64,000 bases of DNA from an uncultured Clostridia bacterium (GCA_949286835.1 CASEDP010000008.1:1-64000); one strand, 5' to 3'; shown: positions 26,379 through 33,969, counted from the stretch's first letter. Numbers and translations are program-made. Notes: generated by a model not told the origin, from the letters alone.

Positions 26379-27554
26379 ATGAATAACAATGGTGCAAAGA
26401 GTGTAGTGGCATTTCTTTTATGTGCGGCAATGCTTGTCGGCGGCGGCGCGGTCGGTTACGGTATGGCAACCGATTGGACATATGAAAAGGGCGTTCAGAT
26501 TGAACAGCCTGACGAAACACCCGACGATGAAACGCCCGAAGATGAGGGCGGCATGCAGGTTAGCGAAGTTGAGGGAAACGGTGTATCTTTAATGAGCACA
26601 CGTATATCACCCTCTGATTATTCAGCTTATGGCATATCGCCTATGGCTGAAAGTGCGCAGACGATAACGGCAACGGTTACGCCTTCAGACGCATTCAATC
26701 AGGAGCTTGATTGGTCTGTCGAGTGGGTAAACCCTTCTTCCACTTGGGCAAGCGGTAAATCGGTTTCAGACTATGTGACAGTAATACCCGAAAGCGACGG
26801 TGCTAGGAAAGCGACAGTCAGTTGTTTTCAGGCGTTTGGAGAACAGATACACGTTGTTGCTACAAGCCGTGATAATTCCGATGTTTCGGGCAAGGTGACG
26901 GTTGACTATCGTCAGTGTTATGTGGGTACAATGGCAAGCCTGCCGTTCGTGAATTCTGAATATTATGATTTGGGGTCGGTAGTTCTTAACCCTGGTCAGA
27001 CAGAAAATGCGAATATGCCAAATAAGACGGGCACTTCAAATAACACTAATACTGTATATTCTCCTGCAAATCCGATAGTATATAACTCTTTGCTTAGCGA
27101 TACATACACTATAGCTCTTGACGATAATCAGATATCGTTCACTTATTCGATTAAACTCAATCCTACGTTTTCGGCGGCATTGAAGTCTGCCTCTGGTAAA
27201 TTCACTGACAGTAATATGGCAGTCAATTGGGTGACCGTAAATGAAACAAGCGGCAATCTGACTGCGGCAGTTGACGGTGTTTCGTCTGCTGAAAACGTCA
27301 ATGTCCTTGAGTATTATTATAATCTCTGCAATCCTTTAAGAGCGGCGGTCGCTCCGTATGTTTATTACCTTACGTTAGATGCAGGTGATTTCATTCGTGC
27401 GGCTAAAAGCATATCCGATTATCATTTTCAGATAAAGGTTGTTGCGATATATGGTGGTCAGTCGTATGAAAGTATCGGTAACGTTAAGTTTGCAGCGGAC
27501 AGTCTAAATATACCTGTTAACGGTATTAGCATGTCGGGAGGGCTTGTGTTTTAG
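26379..27554 (+). CDS. exported phage protein with Ig-like domain, putative virion or surface protein
   Basis: 391 residues. Residues about 7-29 form a hydrophobic signal peptide or anchor. An acidic, proline-rich linker (about 41-58) follows, then a beta-rich segment (about 90-180) resembling a bacterial Ig-like (Big-type) fold. The rest is rich in Ser, Thr and Asn. AAGGAG lies 9 nt before the ATG. It is the first of three consecutive exported proteins ahead of the Zot-like ATPase, where filamentous phages keep virion genes. Confidence 0.65.
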   Translation: MNNNGAKSVVAFLLCAAMLVGGGAVGYGMATDWTYEKGVQIEQPDETPDDETPEDEGGMQVSEVEGNGVSLMSTRISPSDYSAYGISPMAESAQTITATVTPSDAFNQELDWSVEWVNPSSTWASGKSVSDYVTVIPESDGARKATVSCFQAFGEQIHVVATSRDNSDVSGKVTVDYRQCYVGTMASLPFVNSEYYDLGSVVLNPGQTENANMPNKTGTSNNTNTVYSPANPIVYNSLLSDTYTIALDDNQISFTYSIKLNPTFSAALKSASGKFTDSNMAVNWVTVNETSGNLTAAVDGVSSAENVNVLEYYYNLCNPLRAAVAPYVYYLTLDAGDFIRAAKSISDYHFQIKVVAIYGGQSYESIGNVKFAADSLNIPVNGISMSGGLVF

Positions 27555-27563
27555 TGTATTATT

Positions 27564-27773
27564 ATGAAAAAAATGATTATTGCTTTTATCGTTGCGACGA
27601 TTACGGTTGTTTGCGTTGTTACATTCAGCGGATGTAGTGTTGATGGTATAGGTTCTACCGTCGGTGGATGGTTTGAAAGCATAAAAAATACTGTCAGTGG
27701 CTGGGTAAATAGCTGGTTTGGAGGTAACGTCAAAGACATCATCTTTGACAAAGACATCATAATTTTCCCGTGA
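27564..27773 (+). CDS. small exported protein, lipoprotein-like or coat-protein candidate
   Basis: 69 residues. Lys-rich start, hydrophobic segment 5-21, and a lipobox-like TFSGC ending at Cys24. The remaining 46 residues contain amphipathic GGWFESIK...SGWVNSWF helices. It is the only small membrane-targeted gene in the virion block, so it could be a coat protein. The lipobox argues for a lipoprotein instead. Confidence 0.5.
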   Translation: MKKMIIAFIVATITVVCVVTFSGCSVDGIGSTVGGWFESIKNTVSGWVNSWFGGNVKDIIFDKDIIIFP

Positions 27774-27783
27774 GGTTTTAGCT

Positions 27784-29187
27784 ATGGTAAACAAATTGTA
27801 CATTTTTACGCTTGCCATGGTATTTGCAATTATATTCGGCGTGACTTCTATGGCTACACCCCTTGGCGCATTTGCTGTAACGTCAGGTGTGCTGGAAGAA
27901 CTTGAGGGCGACCCCTCATTCAATGCGGATGATTATCCGACTAAGGCATATGACTATGACCTATACGTTATCCAAGTGGGCGAGTCTGACAGCAGGCAGT
28001 TGTACATTTATTGTTATCAGCCTGCAAATAACAGTGTTGATTTGCAAGCTACGTCTGTGTCAATATCTTACGGGTTTTCAAAAGACGGCAAAGGTTTAAG
28101 CCCGTATAAGTATGCGCTTGAACTCGTTGATACGGAAGGTGTTTTTGATAAATATCGAGTGGCCGGCTTTGACGTTCCGAGTGATACAGAGCGTTATTAT
28201 AACATAGTGGCTATTTACAGGGCATTTAATGCCGACGTTGATGACCCTATTGAAGGCGGCACGACTGACGAATTGGGCATAGGTGTTGGTCAGCAGTGGT
28301 GCGTAACTGATATAAACGGTAGTAAATCTTATGAAATGGCTACATTTAATTATGTTGATATAGACATTAAGCATAGTGGTTTTATCACGTTTAAAAACGG
28401 TTTTCAGTTGGGAACATTGTTTCGCCCTGATGAAATGTTGCAGGGATGGTATGTTGCATTCGACGTTGAAAATTATATTGTGGAGCATATCTATGACGCT
28501 GATATTGCTTTTGATGTGCGTACTAAGTCTGAAACGTGGGGAACTTCGGGAACTTCGAATGTAACCTATGGTGATTGGGAACCTAAGAAAATAACGCTTT
28601 TTGACACAGATACGTTAAGTTATAGCGGTGTCGGTCTTGGCGGTAAATCATATTCTTGGAATAGGATAATGTCCACCGATGATTACATAGCAACTGTCGA
28701 CGCACAGGATATTGATTGGAATAAAACGAGTAAAGATAATGTAAAAAATAGTCAATGGGTATTTTCATTTTATGAAACCGATTACTCGGAAGATACGGGC
28801 TGGGGATATATAACGCATAAAGGCAGTGAAGTTTCTGGTATTACGATTTTACGTCTGCACTTTATGGACACTCGGCAAAAAATCTATGATTTAGGCGCAG
28901 TGTCCGATGTGGTAACACCCGATGATATTCCTGATGCTGAGGCAGGTGCCGATGACGGTATTCCCGATTGGGTAAAAGCGTTATTGACAGCCATTATAAC
29001 GATTATTATAATTGTCGCTATTGTCATAATTCTTGCCGTTCTTGCGCCGTGGATATTGTCGGCAATAGGTAACATTTTGATTGCCGTTGTTGTATTTGTC
29101 GGTAAGGGGCTTTTGTGGCTTCTGAAAGGCTTGTGGTGGCTTATAAGTCGCCCGTTTGTTGCGTTTGGGAGTTTGTTCGATAAATAA
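27784..29187 (+). CDS. exported phage protein with C-terminal membrane anchor, pIII-like adsorption candidate
   Basis: 467 residues. Signal peptide at about 1-30, a large beta-rich ectodomain (about 35-385), then two very hydrophobic helices (about 395-450) and a short basic tail. This layout, directly before the Zot/pI gene, matches the minor coat/adsorption protein of filamentous phages. There is no sequence-level homology I can name. The stop codon overlaps the ATG of the next gene by one base. Confidence 0.6.
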   Translation: MVNKLYIFTLAMVFAIIFGVTSMATPLGAFAVTSGVLEELEGDPSFNADDYPTKAYDYDLYVIQVGESDSRQLYIYCYQPANNSVDLQATSVSISYGFSKDGKGLSPYKYALELVDTEGVFDKYRVAGFDVPSDTERYYNIVAIYRAFNADVDDPIEGGTTDELGIGVGQQWCVTDINGSKSYEMATFNYVDIDIKHSGFITFKNGFQLGTLFRPDEMLQGWYVAFDVENYIVEHIYDADIAFDVRTKSETWGTSGTSNVTYGDWEPKKITLFDTDTLSYSGVGLGGKSYSWNRIMSTDDYIATVDAQDIDWNKTSKDNVKNSQWVFSFYETDYSEDTGWGYITHKGSEVSGITILRLHFMDTRQKIYDLGAVSDVVTPDDIPDAEAGADDGIPDWVKALLTAIITIIIIVAIVIILAVLAPWILSAIGNILIAVVVFVGKGLLWLLKGLWWLISRPFVAFGSLFDK

Positions 29188-30005
29188 TGATAACGATAAT
29201 ATTTGCCCCGCCGCGAACGGGAAAGACGTGTTTTTTGACGCATATTGCGAATATGGCGGCATTTGACAAAGGGCGCAATATCGCTATGCGGCGGGAAATA
29301 TTATTGAAAATGCAAAACGGCTTTGACGGGTTGCAGACAATTCCGAAGCATTGCGTATCTGCGAACTACGATATCGTAATGCACAAATTTGGGTATAGTC
29401 CCCGTCTTAGCCGCCGCATTAACCCCTTTCGGTTGGGGTATGCAAATGACTTTGTTGATACGCATTTTAATCTTCCTTATGAGTGCATTTGCATTACCGA
29501 GGCGCAAAAGTACCTTAATAGCCGTATGTCAATGTATTTCCCCGATTGGCAAAGTCGTTGGTATGAACAGCACGGGCATAATAATCTTGACATATGGCTT
29601 GACACTCAACGCCCTATGCTCATTGATGTCAATGTGCGTGAGCTTGCACAGTTCATCGAGATTATGAGCTTAGAGCTTAAATATGACGGCTATGGCAAGG
29701 TGCGCGGTCTGACTTGGAACATTCGTAAGATTGAAAACAGCTCCCTCTTTGACCGCTATATGCAGAGCGGCAAAAAGGACAAAGACTGCTACACGGAAGA
29801 GGTCGTCAAAGCCGATTATAACGTGTTTGCCTGCTACGACAGCCAAAACTGCAAACCTAAGTTTTATGACGGTCATTTGCATGATGATTTCGATTACATT
29901 CAGGCAGAGCCGAACGACGGTACGATTGACGGGTACATTAAATATCTGACCGAGTGCGATGACGAGTTGCCCGAAAACTTCTATATACGGAGGAAAGCAG
30001 CGTGA
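29187..30005 (+). CDS. Zot-like/pI-type morphogenesis ATPase
   Basis: 272 residues. Walker A APPRTGKT at 7-14 and a Walker B-like strand CICITEA at 100-106 match the Zonular occludens toxin (Zot) domain family, the assembly ATPases of inoviruses. The short C-terminal part shows no clear transmembrane helix, so it would act at the cytoplasmic face of the membrane with partner proteins. It overlaps both neighbours (by 1 and 4 nt), indicating one tightly coupled operon. This is the strongest inovirus marker in the window. Confidence 0.82.
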   Translation: MITIIFAPPRTGKTCFLTHIANMAAFDKGRNIAMRREILLKMQNGFDGLQTIPKHCVSANYDIVMHKFGYSPRLSRRINPFRLGYANDFVDTHFNLPYECICITEAQKYLNSRMSMYFPDWQSRWYEQHGHNNLDIWLDTQRPMLIDVNVRELAQFIEIMSLELKYDGYGKVRGLTWNIRKIENSSLFDRYMQSGKKDKDCYTEEVVKADYNVFACYDSQNCKPKFYDGHLHDDFDYIQAEPNDGTIDGYIKYLTECDDELPENFYIRRKAA

Positions 30006-30295
30006 TTAACTACAACAAAAACAAGCTCATAAATACCTGCCTTGGCAAGTACTATGAAACGTTTGCGCTCACGCTTGATACTGCCGACTTTGTGCCTGAG
30101 AAGTACAATAAAAAGATTTTGGCGTACATATTCAGGAACTTAAAACGGCAGTTCCGCAAAATTGACCGTGAGGACAGGTATTATCAGCGAGAATTGCGCA
30201 GAAAAGAAAAGGAAAAATTAAAGGTTAATCAGTCCGCCGCCGATGAGCATGCGGACGATAAACAGAGTTCATGTGAGGGCGTATCCCCTCATTGA
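30002..30295 (+). CDS. small charged phage protein, unknown
   Basis: 97 residues starting at GTG, which overlaps the TGA of the Zot-like gene. A helical, highly charged centre (FRNLKRQFRKIDREDRYYQRE) suggests a coiled coil or nucleic-acid binding. No family is recognised. A 9-bp hairpin (30303-30311 with 30324-30332) follows the stop codon. Confidence 0.6.
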   Translation: MINYNKNKLINTCLGKYYETFALTLDTADFVPEKYNKKILAYIFRNLKRQFRKIDREDRYYQRELRRKEKEKLKVNQSAADEHADDKQSSCEGVSPH

Positions 30296-30352
30296 CAAAA
30301 TAGCCGCTTAGGGTGGAAAAACTCTAAGCGGCATAATAATAAGAGGTGATTT

Positions 30353-30697
30353 ATGACAAAGAAAAATAAACGTTTTCAGGGACATTTCCGCAAATTTAGG
30401 TTTGCAAAATTTACAGGACACCCACAGTATGTATATGACGAGGACGGCAATGATTACAAGGTGATTGGAATTACGGAAAGTTCTGTAACGAATGGCGTTG
30501 AAAATATTCCGCTTGACGTAAACCCTGAGCCTAACAGGGCTGATAAAGCTTACATACGACCTAAGCCTGATAGGGTTGATAAAGGCGTTCGTAATGTCAG
30601 ATTGAAAGGGTGGCGTTTTGCCGCAAGTGATAAGCCAAAAGTTAAGAAGGTTATTGAGGACGAAGGTAGACGTAAAAAGAAAAAGCCCCGTAAATAA
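30353..30697 (+). CDS. small basic protein resembling proteins of Firmicutes mobile elements
   Basis: 114 residues. A GHPQYVYDEDGNDYKVIGIT block is followed by NIPLDVNPEPN and AYIRPKP, then a Lys/Arg-rich tail. I recall a similar GHPxY...IGITHS...NPNP pattern in small proteins of conjugative elements, without a known function. GAGGTG lies upstream of the ATG. Confidence 0.65.
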   Translation: MTKKNKRFQGHFRKFRFAKFTGHPQYVYDEDGNDYKVIGITESSVTNGVENIPLDVNPEPNRADKAYIRPKPDRVDKGVRNVRLKGWRFAASDKPKVKKVIEDEGRRKKKKPRK

Positions 30698-30793
30698 TAG
30701 GGCATAAAAAAAGAAAGGTCGGGGAGCCGATAAATCGTTCATTCACCAACGTTCAAGCCTTACGGCGAACAATACACAACCTTTCTATCAACT

Positions 30794-30821
30794 ATTATAT
30801 TCATCTATACATAAAAGTCAA
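30794..30821 (-). promoter_or_regulatory. antisense promoter within the provirus
   Basis: On the - strand TTGACT (30816-30821), 16 nt, TATAAT (30794-30799). It faces away from the rep module towards the end of the 114-residue gene. A weak hairpin with a U-run (about 30682-30703 on the - strand) could end a transcript of roughly 100 nt. This points to a small regulatory RNA. Confidence 0.5.
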
Positions 30822-30845
30822 TATATTTTTTACAACTTTCTAAAA

Positions 30846-30863
30846 TTGAAAGTGTACTTTCAA
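30846..30863. promoter_or_regulatory. 18-bp palindrome, operator candidate
   Basis: TTGAAAGTGTACTTTCAA lies 17 bp before the 89-residue gene. It overlaps the -10 region of a possible promoter (TTTACA at 30829-30834). A near-identical palindrome is at 33751-33768. Confidence 0.55.
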
Positions 30864-30880
30864 AAAATAAGGGGTTTATT

Positions 30881-31150
30881 ATGAAACAATTTACAGTCGA
30901 TGAAAAATTGCGGTATAATTCTAATCTGAAAACGCCGTTTTCATATGGTTATCGGTTCGGGGTTAAGGCATACAGAGATTACCCGAAAGCCTCTAAAAAG
31001 CGAAAACGCGATATGATGAGCGACATTGACAGTAATAAATTGCTTGCCATAAAGGGCGATACTTCCCGTCAGAGCGTGCAGTACGCAAAAGGCTTTATGT
31101 GCGCCATGCGTGATTGTGCGGCAGAGCGAAAGGCTCGGCAAGGCAAATAA
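30881..31150 (+). CDS. small basic phage protein upstream of rep
   Basis: 89 residues, basic, with YGYRFGVKAY and YAKGFMCAMRD helical segments. It could be a replication accessory protein or repressor. GGGG lies upstream of the ATG, and the third CCCTGCAAGGG hairpin, here followed by TGTTTTTT, lies just downstream (31171-31189). No family is recognised. Confidence 0.6.
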   Translation: MKQFTVDEKLRYNSNLKTPFSYGYRFGVKAYRDYPKASKKRKRDMMSDIDSNKLLAIKGDTSRQSVQYAKGFMCAMRDCAAERKARQGK

Positions 31151-31170
31151 TTCTTTTTTATCAGCTCCTA

Positions 31171-31189
31171 CCCTGCAAGGGTGTTTTTT
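31171..31189 (+). terminator. short hairpin with U-run, third CCCTGCAAGGG copy
   Basis: CCCTGCAAGGG followed by TGTTTTTT between the 89-residue gene and rep. The stem is only 4 bp, so it is at most a weak terminator or attenuator. Confidence 0.4.
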
Positions 31190-31225
31190 ACGCACAGCGG
31201 TGATTAAATCAATTCAGAGGTAAAA

Positions 31226-32350
31226 ATGAGTATCGCTAATCTTATTGAGGCAGACAATATCACGGGTTGTCCGTTCCCTTTTCTCGATGACACGCCGATG
31301 ACATTTAAAATATATAATGACGGCAGGCATTTGGTAGCGACTTCGTGCAGACGTCCGGTCAAAAAGCCGCAGGATATGCCGGAACGCCGCAGGAAGTCGG
31401 ACGATTTAACGCAAGAGCAGAAAGACCTTATATACAGGCGTGTTCTTCGTGATAAGAAAAAGGAACTTAAACGCCGTGTGTTTACCCCTGCCGCCGAAAA
31501 AATTGACATATCGTCAAATGTCGGCTTCGGGTATCCCCGTTCGGCTTTTGACATAATGTTCAGCGATTTGTTTTTGCAGGCGTATAACAAAGGTTTGCGC
31601 GACAGCAAAATTGAAAAGCCGATGTCTGACTATATCCGTTCGGGACTGTCAAAACTGTTTACTGAACGTGAGATTGAGGGCGAAAAAATAGATGAACTTG
31701 TAAAGCGCAAGTTCAATAATCTTTTACATCGTAAAAAGCGTTTCCGCCGCAAGGCTTACCTTAACAGGTGGAATTACTTTATTACGTTTACATACGATGA
31801 TAATAAACACGATGAGGAAACATTTAGGCGCAAGCTTCGCCGTTGTCTTTCTAACCTGCATACTCGGCGCGGTTGGCGTTATATGGGCGTGTTTGAGCGT
31901 GCGCCCGAAACGGGGCGTTTACACTTCCACGGCTTATTGTACGCACCTGCTGGCGAGATGATAGGAACGCTGACCGAAAAGACAGATTACAGTACGGCGC
32001 AGGGGCGCATGCAGACGAGGCTTGAAAACAGCTTTTTTGAAAGAGCTTTCGGACGGAACGATTTTGAGGAAATAAGCGATATGCAATTAGAGTACGGAAA
32101 TAATGTTGACTATATACTTAAATACATAGGCAAGACGAATGAGCGAATTGTTTACAGCAGGGGCATACCTACGGAAATTTGCAAGAAGTTGACGGCAAAA
32201 GATATCGTTACGGAGCTTAAAAACGACTTTGTTCAAAAGTTCATACTCTTTGACGATGTGATTGATTGGGAACGTGATATTGCACATATGCGTTATTCAA
32301 GGCAGATGTCAGTAATTGACCTGCTGTGTAACCCACGATTAGTGGGATAG
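31226..32350 (+). CDS. rep: HUH-type rolling-circle replication initiator
   Basis: 374 residues. Motif 1 FITFTYDD (185-192), the metal-binding HUH motif HFH (233-235) in RLHFHGLLYA, and motif 3 YILKYIGK (296-303), with two Tyr and a Lys, define a single-strand endonuclease of the rolling-circle Rep superfamily. It would nick the double-stranded phage DNA at the plus-strand origin and stay covalently attached. The N-terminal 180 residues are basic and not recognised. The arrangement resembles Reps of small ssDNA phages of Firmicutes. Confidence 0.86.
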   Translation: MSIANLIEADNITGCPFPFLDDTPMTFKIYNDGRHLVATSCRRPVKKPQDMPERRRKSDDLTQEQKDLIYRRVLRDKKKELKRRVFTPAAEKIDISSNVGFGYPRSAFDIMFSDLFLQAYNKGLRDSKIEKPMSDYIRSGLSKLFTEREIEGEKIDELVKRKFNNLLHRKKRFRRKAYLNRWNYFITFTYDDNKHDEETFRRKLRRCLSNLHTRRGWRYMGVFERAPETGRLHFHGLLYAPAGEMIGTLTEKTDYSTAQGRMQTRLENSFFERAFGRNDFEEISDMQLEYGNNVDYILKYIGKTNERIVYSRGIPTEICKKLTAKDIVTELKNDFVQKFILFDDVIDWERDIAHMRYSRQMSVIDLLCNPRLVG

Positions 32351-32464
32351 TTTCGTTGTAAAACTTCATCGCTCAACACTTGCGCCTATGGCTTACATAC
32401 GGCGCTTTTCGGTTTGCTCTGTAAGTGTTATTTTTGCCGTATACGGCAAATGTTTTAAAGCATT

Positions 32465-32607
32465 AACGGGGGCGCGAGGCTTGCCCGCGCCCCCGTTCTG
32501 CACGAAAACACCATAAAATAAGTCGGCAAGTAGGTCAGCACAACGCGCCACCTTGTCACGGCGGCGAACGCCGCCGCTCGTCTTATGACAAGGTGGCGCG
32601 TTGTGCT
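32465..32607 (+). other. hairpin cluster, candidate replication origin or packaging signal
   Basis: Two large perfect stems lie in the 340-bp gap after rep. The first pairs 32465-32476 with 32486-32497 (12 bp, GC-rich). The second pairs 32537-32558 with 32586-32607 (22 bp, perfect) and has an inner 8-bp stem CGGCGGCG/CGCCGCCG (32559-32566 with 32569-32576). There is no U-run after either. Filamentous phages carry their origin and packaging hairpins in such an intergenic region. Confidence 0.65.
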
Positions 32608-32689
32608 CTCTGTGTAAATTTTAACGGTAATCGGAACATAAATTTTACGGAAACTGACGGACAAAACGGACAAAGGACGGACTACGGAC

Positions 32690-33742
32690 ATGAAACGGAA
32701 AGGAACGAAAAATCTTACATATACGCAACGGCTACAATTAGAGGCGTTGTTGAAAGCAAACATACATAAACGGCAGATTGCAAAACAGTTGGGCGTGTGC
32801 CTTGCGACTGTGTACAATGAAATTAAACGAGGCGCATGCACGCAGAAAAAAATCAGTTATACGGACTATTGGGGCGAAAAGCATTATAAAATTGTGTCGG
32901 CGTACAGTCCTGAATTTGCCGAGGAAAAATATCGGCTCAATCAGACGTCGCACGGAGCACCTTTGAAAGTCGGCAACGATTATGAGTTTATCCGCTATGT
33001 TGAAAAGCGTGTTATCTGTGATAAGCTCTCCCCTGCGGCAGTCTGCGGCGAGATTAAACGCATTAAGCCATGTAAAACGATTGTAAGTAAGGCAACAATG
33101 TACCGCTATGTGGCGCAGGGGTTATTTATGGGCATACGCTCCGAGCATTTGCCCTGCGGTCAAAAACATAAACAGTACAAAAAGACGAGGGTAAAACGAC
33201 CGCCGAGAGGAACGAGCATTGAACGCCGTCCGTCTGACATTGCCTTGCGTAATTCGTTCGGGCATTGGGAAATGGACTGCGTTGTTGGCAAGAAGTTAAG
33301 CCGCGATACGCTCCTTGTGTTCACCGAACGTTTAACGCGATATGAAATCATAATGCGCATGCCTAACCGTAAGACGGCTACCGTTGTGCATTATGTCAAT
33401 AAACTTGAACGGCGGTTTGGCTCAAAGTTCCGAAAGGTCTTTAAGTCCATTACTGTTGATAACGGCTCGGAATTTTCAGACTTTGCAGGTCTTGAAAAGT
33501 CTATCTATGGTGGCAAGCGTACATCTGTTTATTACTGTCACCCGTACACCTCATGTGAACGTGGAAGTAATGAACGGTTAAACCGTGAAATACGTCGCCT
33601 GCTCCCGAAGGGTACGGACTTTACAAAGTACAGCGATAAACAAATACAGCGCGTGCAAGATTGGGTGAACGCTTACCCGCGCGAGATATTTGGGTTTGCC
33701 GCTTCTGCCGAACTGTTCACAAAACAGTTATCTGCTCTTTGA
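32690..33742 (+). CDS. IS30-family DDE transposase, putative phage integrase
   Basis: 350 residues. An N-terminal helix-turn-helix (about 12-47, QIAKQLGVCLATVYNEIKR) is followed by an rve-type catalytic core: Asp196 in HWEMDC, Asp257 in TVDNGSEF and Glu295 in GSNERLNRE. The last spacing is 37 residues, a little longer than usual for IS30. No serine or tyrosine recombinase is present in the provirus, so this enzyme is the likely integrase. It sits at the right end of the provirus, and tandem terminators follow. Confidence 0.88.
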   Translation: MKRKGTKNLTYTQRLQLEALLKANIHKRQIAKQLGVCLATVYNEIKRGACTQKKISYTDYWGEKHYKIVSAYSPEFAEEKYRLNQTSHGAPLKVGNDYEFIRYVEKRVICDKLSPAAVCGEIKRIKPCKTIVSKATMYRYVAQGLFMGIRSEHLPCGQKHKQYKKTRVKRPPRGTSIERRPSDIALRNSFGHWEMDCVVGKKLSRDTLLVFTERLTRYEIIMRMPNRKTATVVHYVNKLERRFGSKFRKVFKSITVDNGSEFSDFAGLEKSIYGGKRTSVYYCHPYTSCERGSNERLNREIRRLLPKGTDFTKYSDKQIQRVQDWVNAYPREIFGFAASAELFTKQLSAL

Positions 33743-33750
33743 TTGATTTT

Positions 33751-33768
33751 TTGAAAGTGCACTTTCAA
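33751..33768. repeat. 18-bp palindrome, partner of 30846-30863
   Basis: TTGAAAGTGCACTTTCAA, one base different at the centre. The similarity extends over about 23 bp in inverted orientation (TTGAAAGTGYACTTTCAAAAAAT), so rep and transposase are framed by an inverted repeat. Confidence 0.55.
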
Positions 33769-33778
33769 AAATGTTTAC

Positions 33779-33800
33779 AGCCGCTAAATGCGGCTTTTTG
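33779..33800 (+). terminator. terminator after the transposase
   Basis: AGCCGC/GCGGCT stem with a 5-nt loop followed by TTTTG. Confidence 0.75.
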
Positions 33801-33810
33801 TCGTACAATA

Positions 33811-33846
33811 AAACGGGTGCCATCATCGAGGTTGTACCCGTTTTTT
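33811..33846 (+). terminator. second terminator at the provirus right end
   Basis: An 8-bp stem AAACGGGT/ACCCGTTT with a T-run. Two further perfect hairpins follow (33851-33861 with 33865-33875; TTGCG-type at 33877-33896), making the right end unusually hairpin-dense. Confidence 0.72.
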
Positions 33847-33952
33847 GTTGATAAGTCTTTCTCTGAAAGACTTATATTGCGCTAATTATAACGCAAGCTA
33901 AAAAATTTTTTTGAATTTCTAAAAAAATTCTATAAAATTACTTGACTTTTCA

Positions 33953-33969
33953 GCGCTCAGCGCGCGGCG
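33953..33969. repeat. right attachment-site repeat (attR candidate)
   Basis: GCGCTCAGCGCGCGGCG, identical to 23812-23828. It contains the last codons and the stop codon of leuA, so insertion left leuA intact. Confidence 0.72.

Larger units (their letters stand above)
23812..33969 (+). mobile_element. inovirus-like (filamentous phage) provirus
   Basis: A roughly 10.1 kb insert whose genes are all on the + strand between - strand host genes. It is bounded by a 17-bp direct repeat and is more AT-rich than the host. Hallmarks are a Zot/pI-like ATPase (29187-30005) right after three exported proteins, an HUH Rep (31226-32350), strong hairpins after rep, and an IS30-type transposase (32690-33742). 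There is no secretin gene, as expected for a host with one membrane. Added cargo is a SprT-like gene and a tRNA-Ser. All core functions appear intact. Completeness of the coat genes is uncertain, because no classic major coat protein was recognised. Confidence 0.82.

Noticed and set aside
30308-30742. 144-codon - strand frame downstream of the antisense promoter, with a hydrophobic N-terminus
   Set aside because: It overlaps a + strand gene with better coding features, and its start has no clear ribosome-binding site. The promoter is more simply explained by a short RNA.
30846-33768. A separate IS30 insertion sequence nested in the phage
   Set aside because: IS30 elements are about 1-1.3 kb with one gene. 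Here the inverted pair would enclose 2.9 kb including rep, and no short target duplication or typical IS30 ends lie next to the transposase, so a phage integrase role is preferred.
23812-33969. XerCD/dif-type integration of the filamentous provirus
   Set aside because: The 17-bp repeat does not resemble a dif site with two 11-bp arms and a 6-bp centre, and it lies in the leuA coding end.
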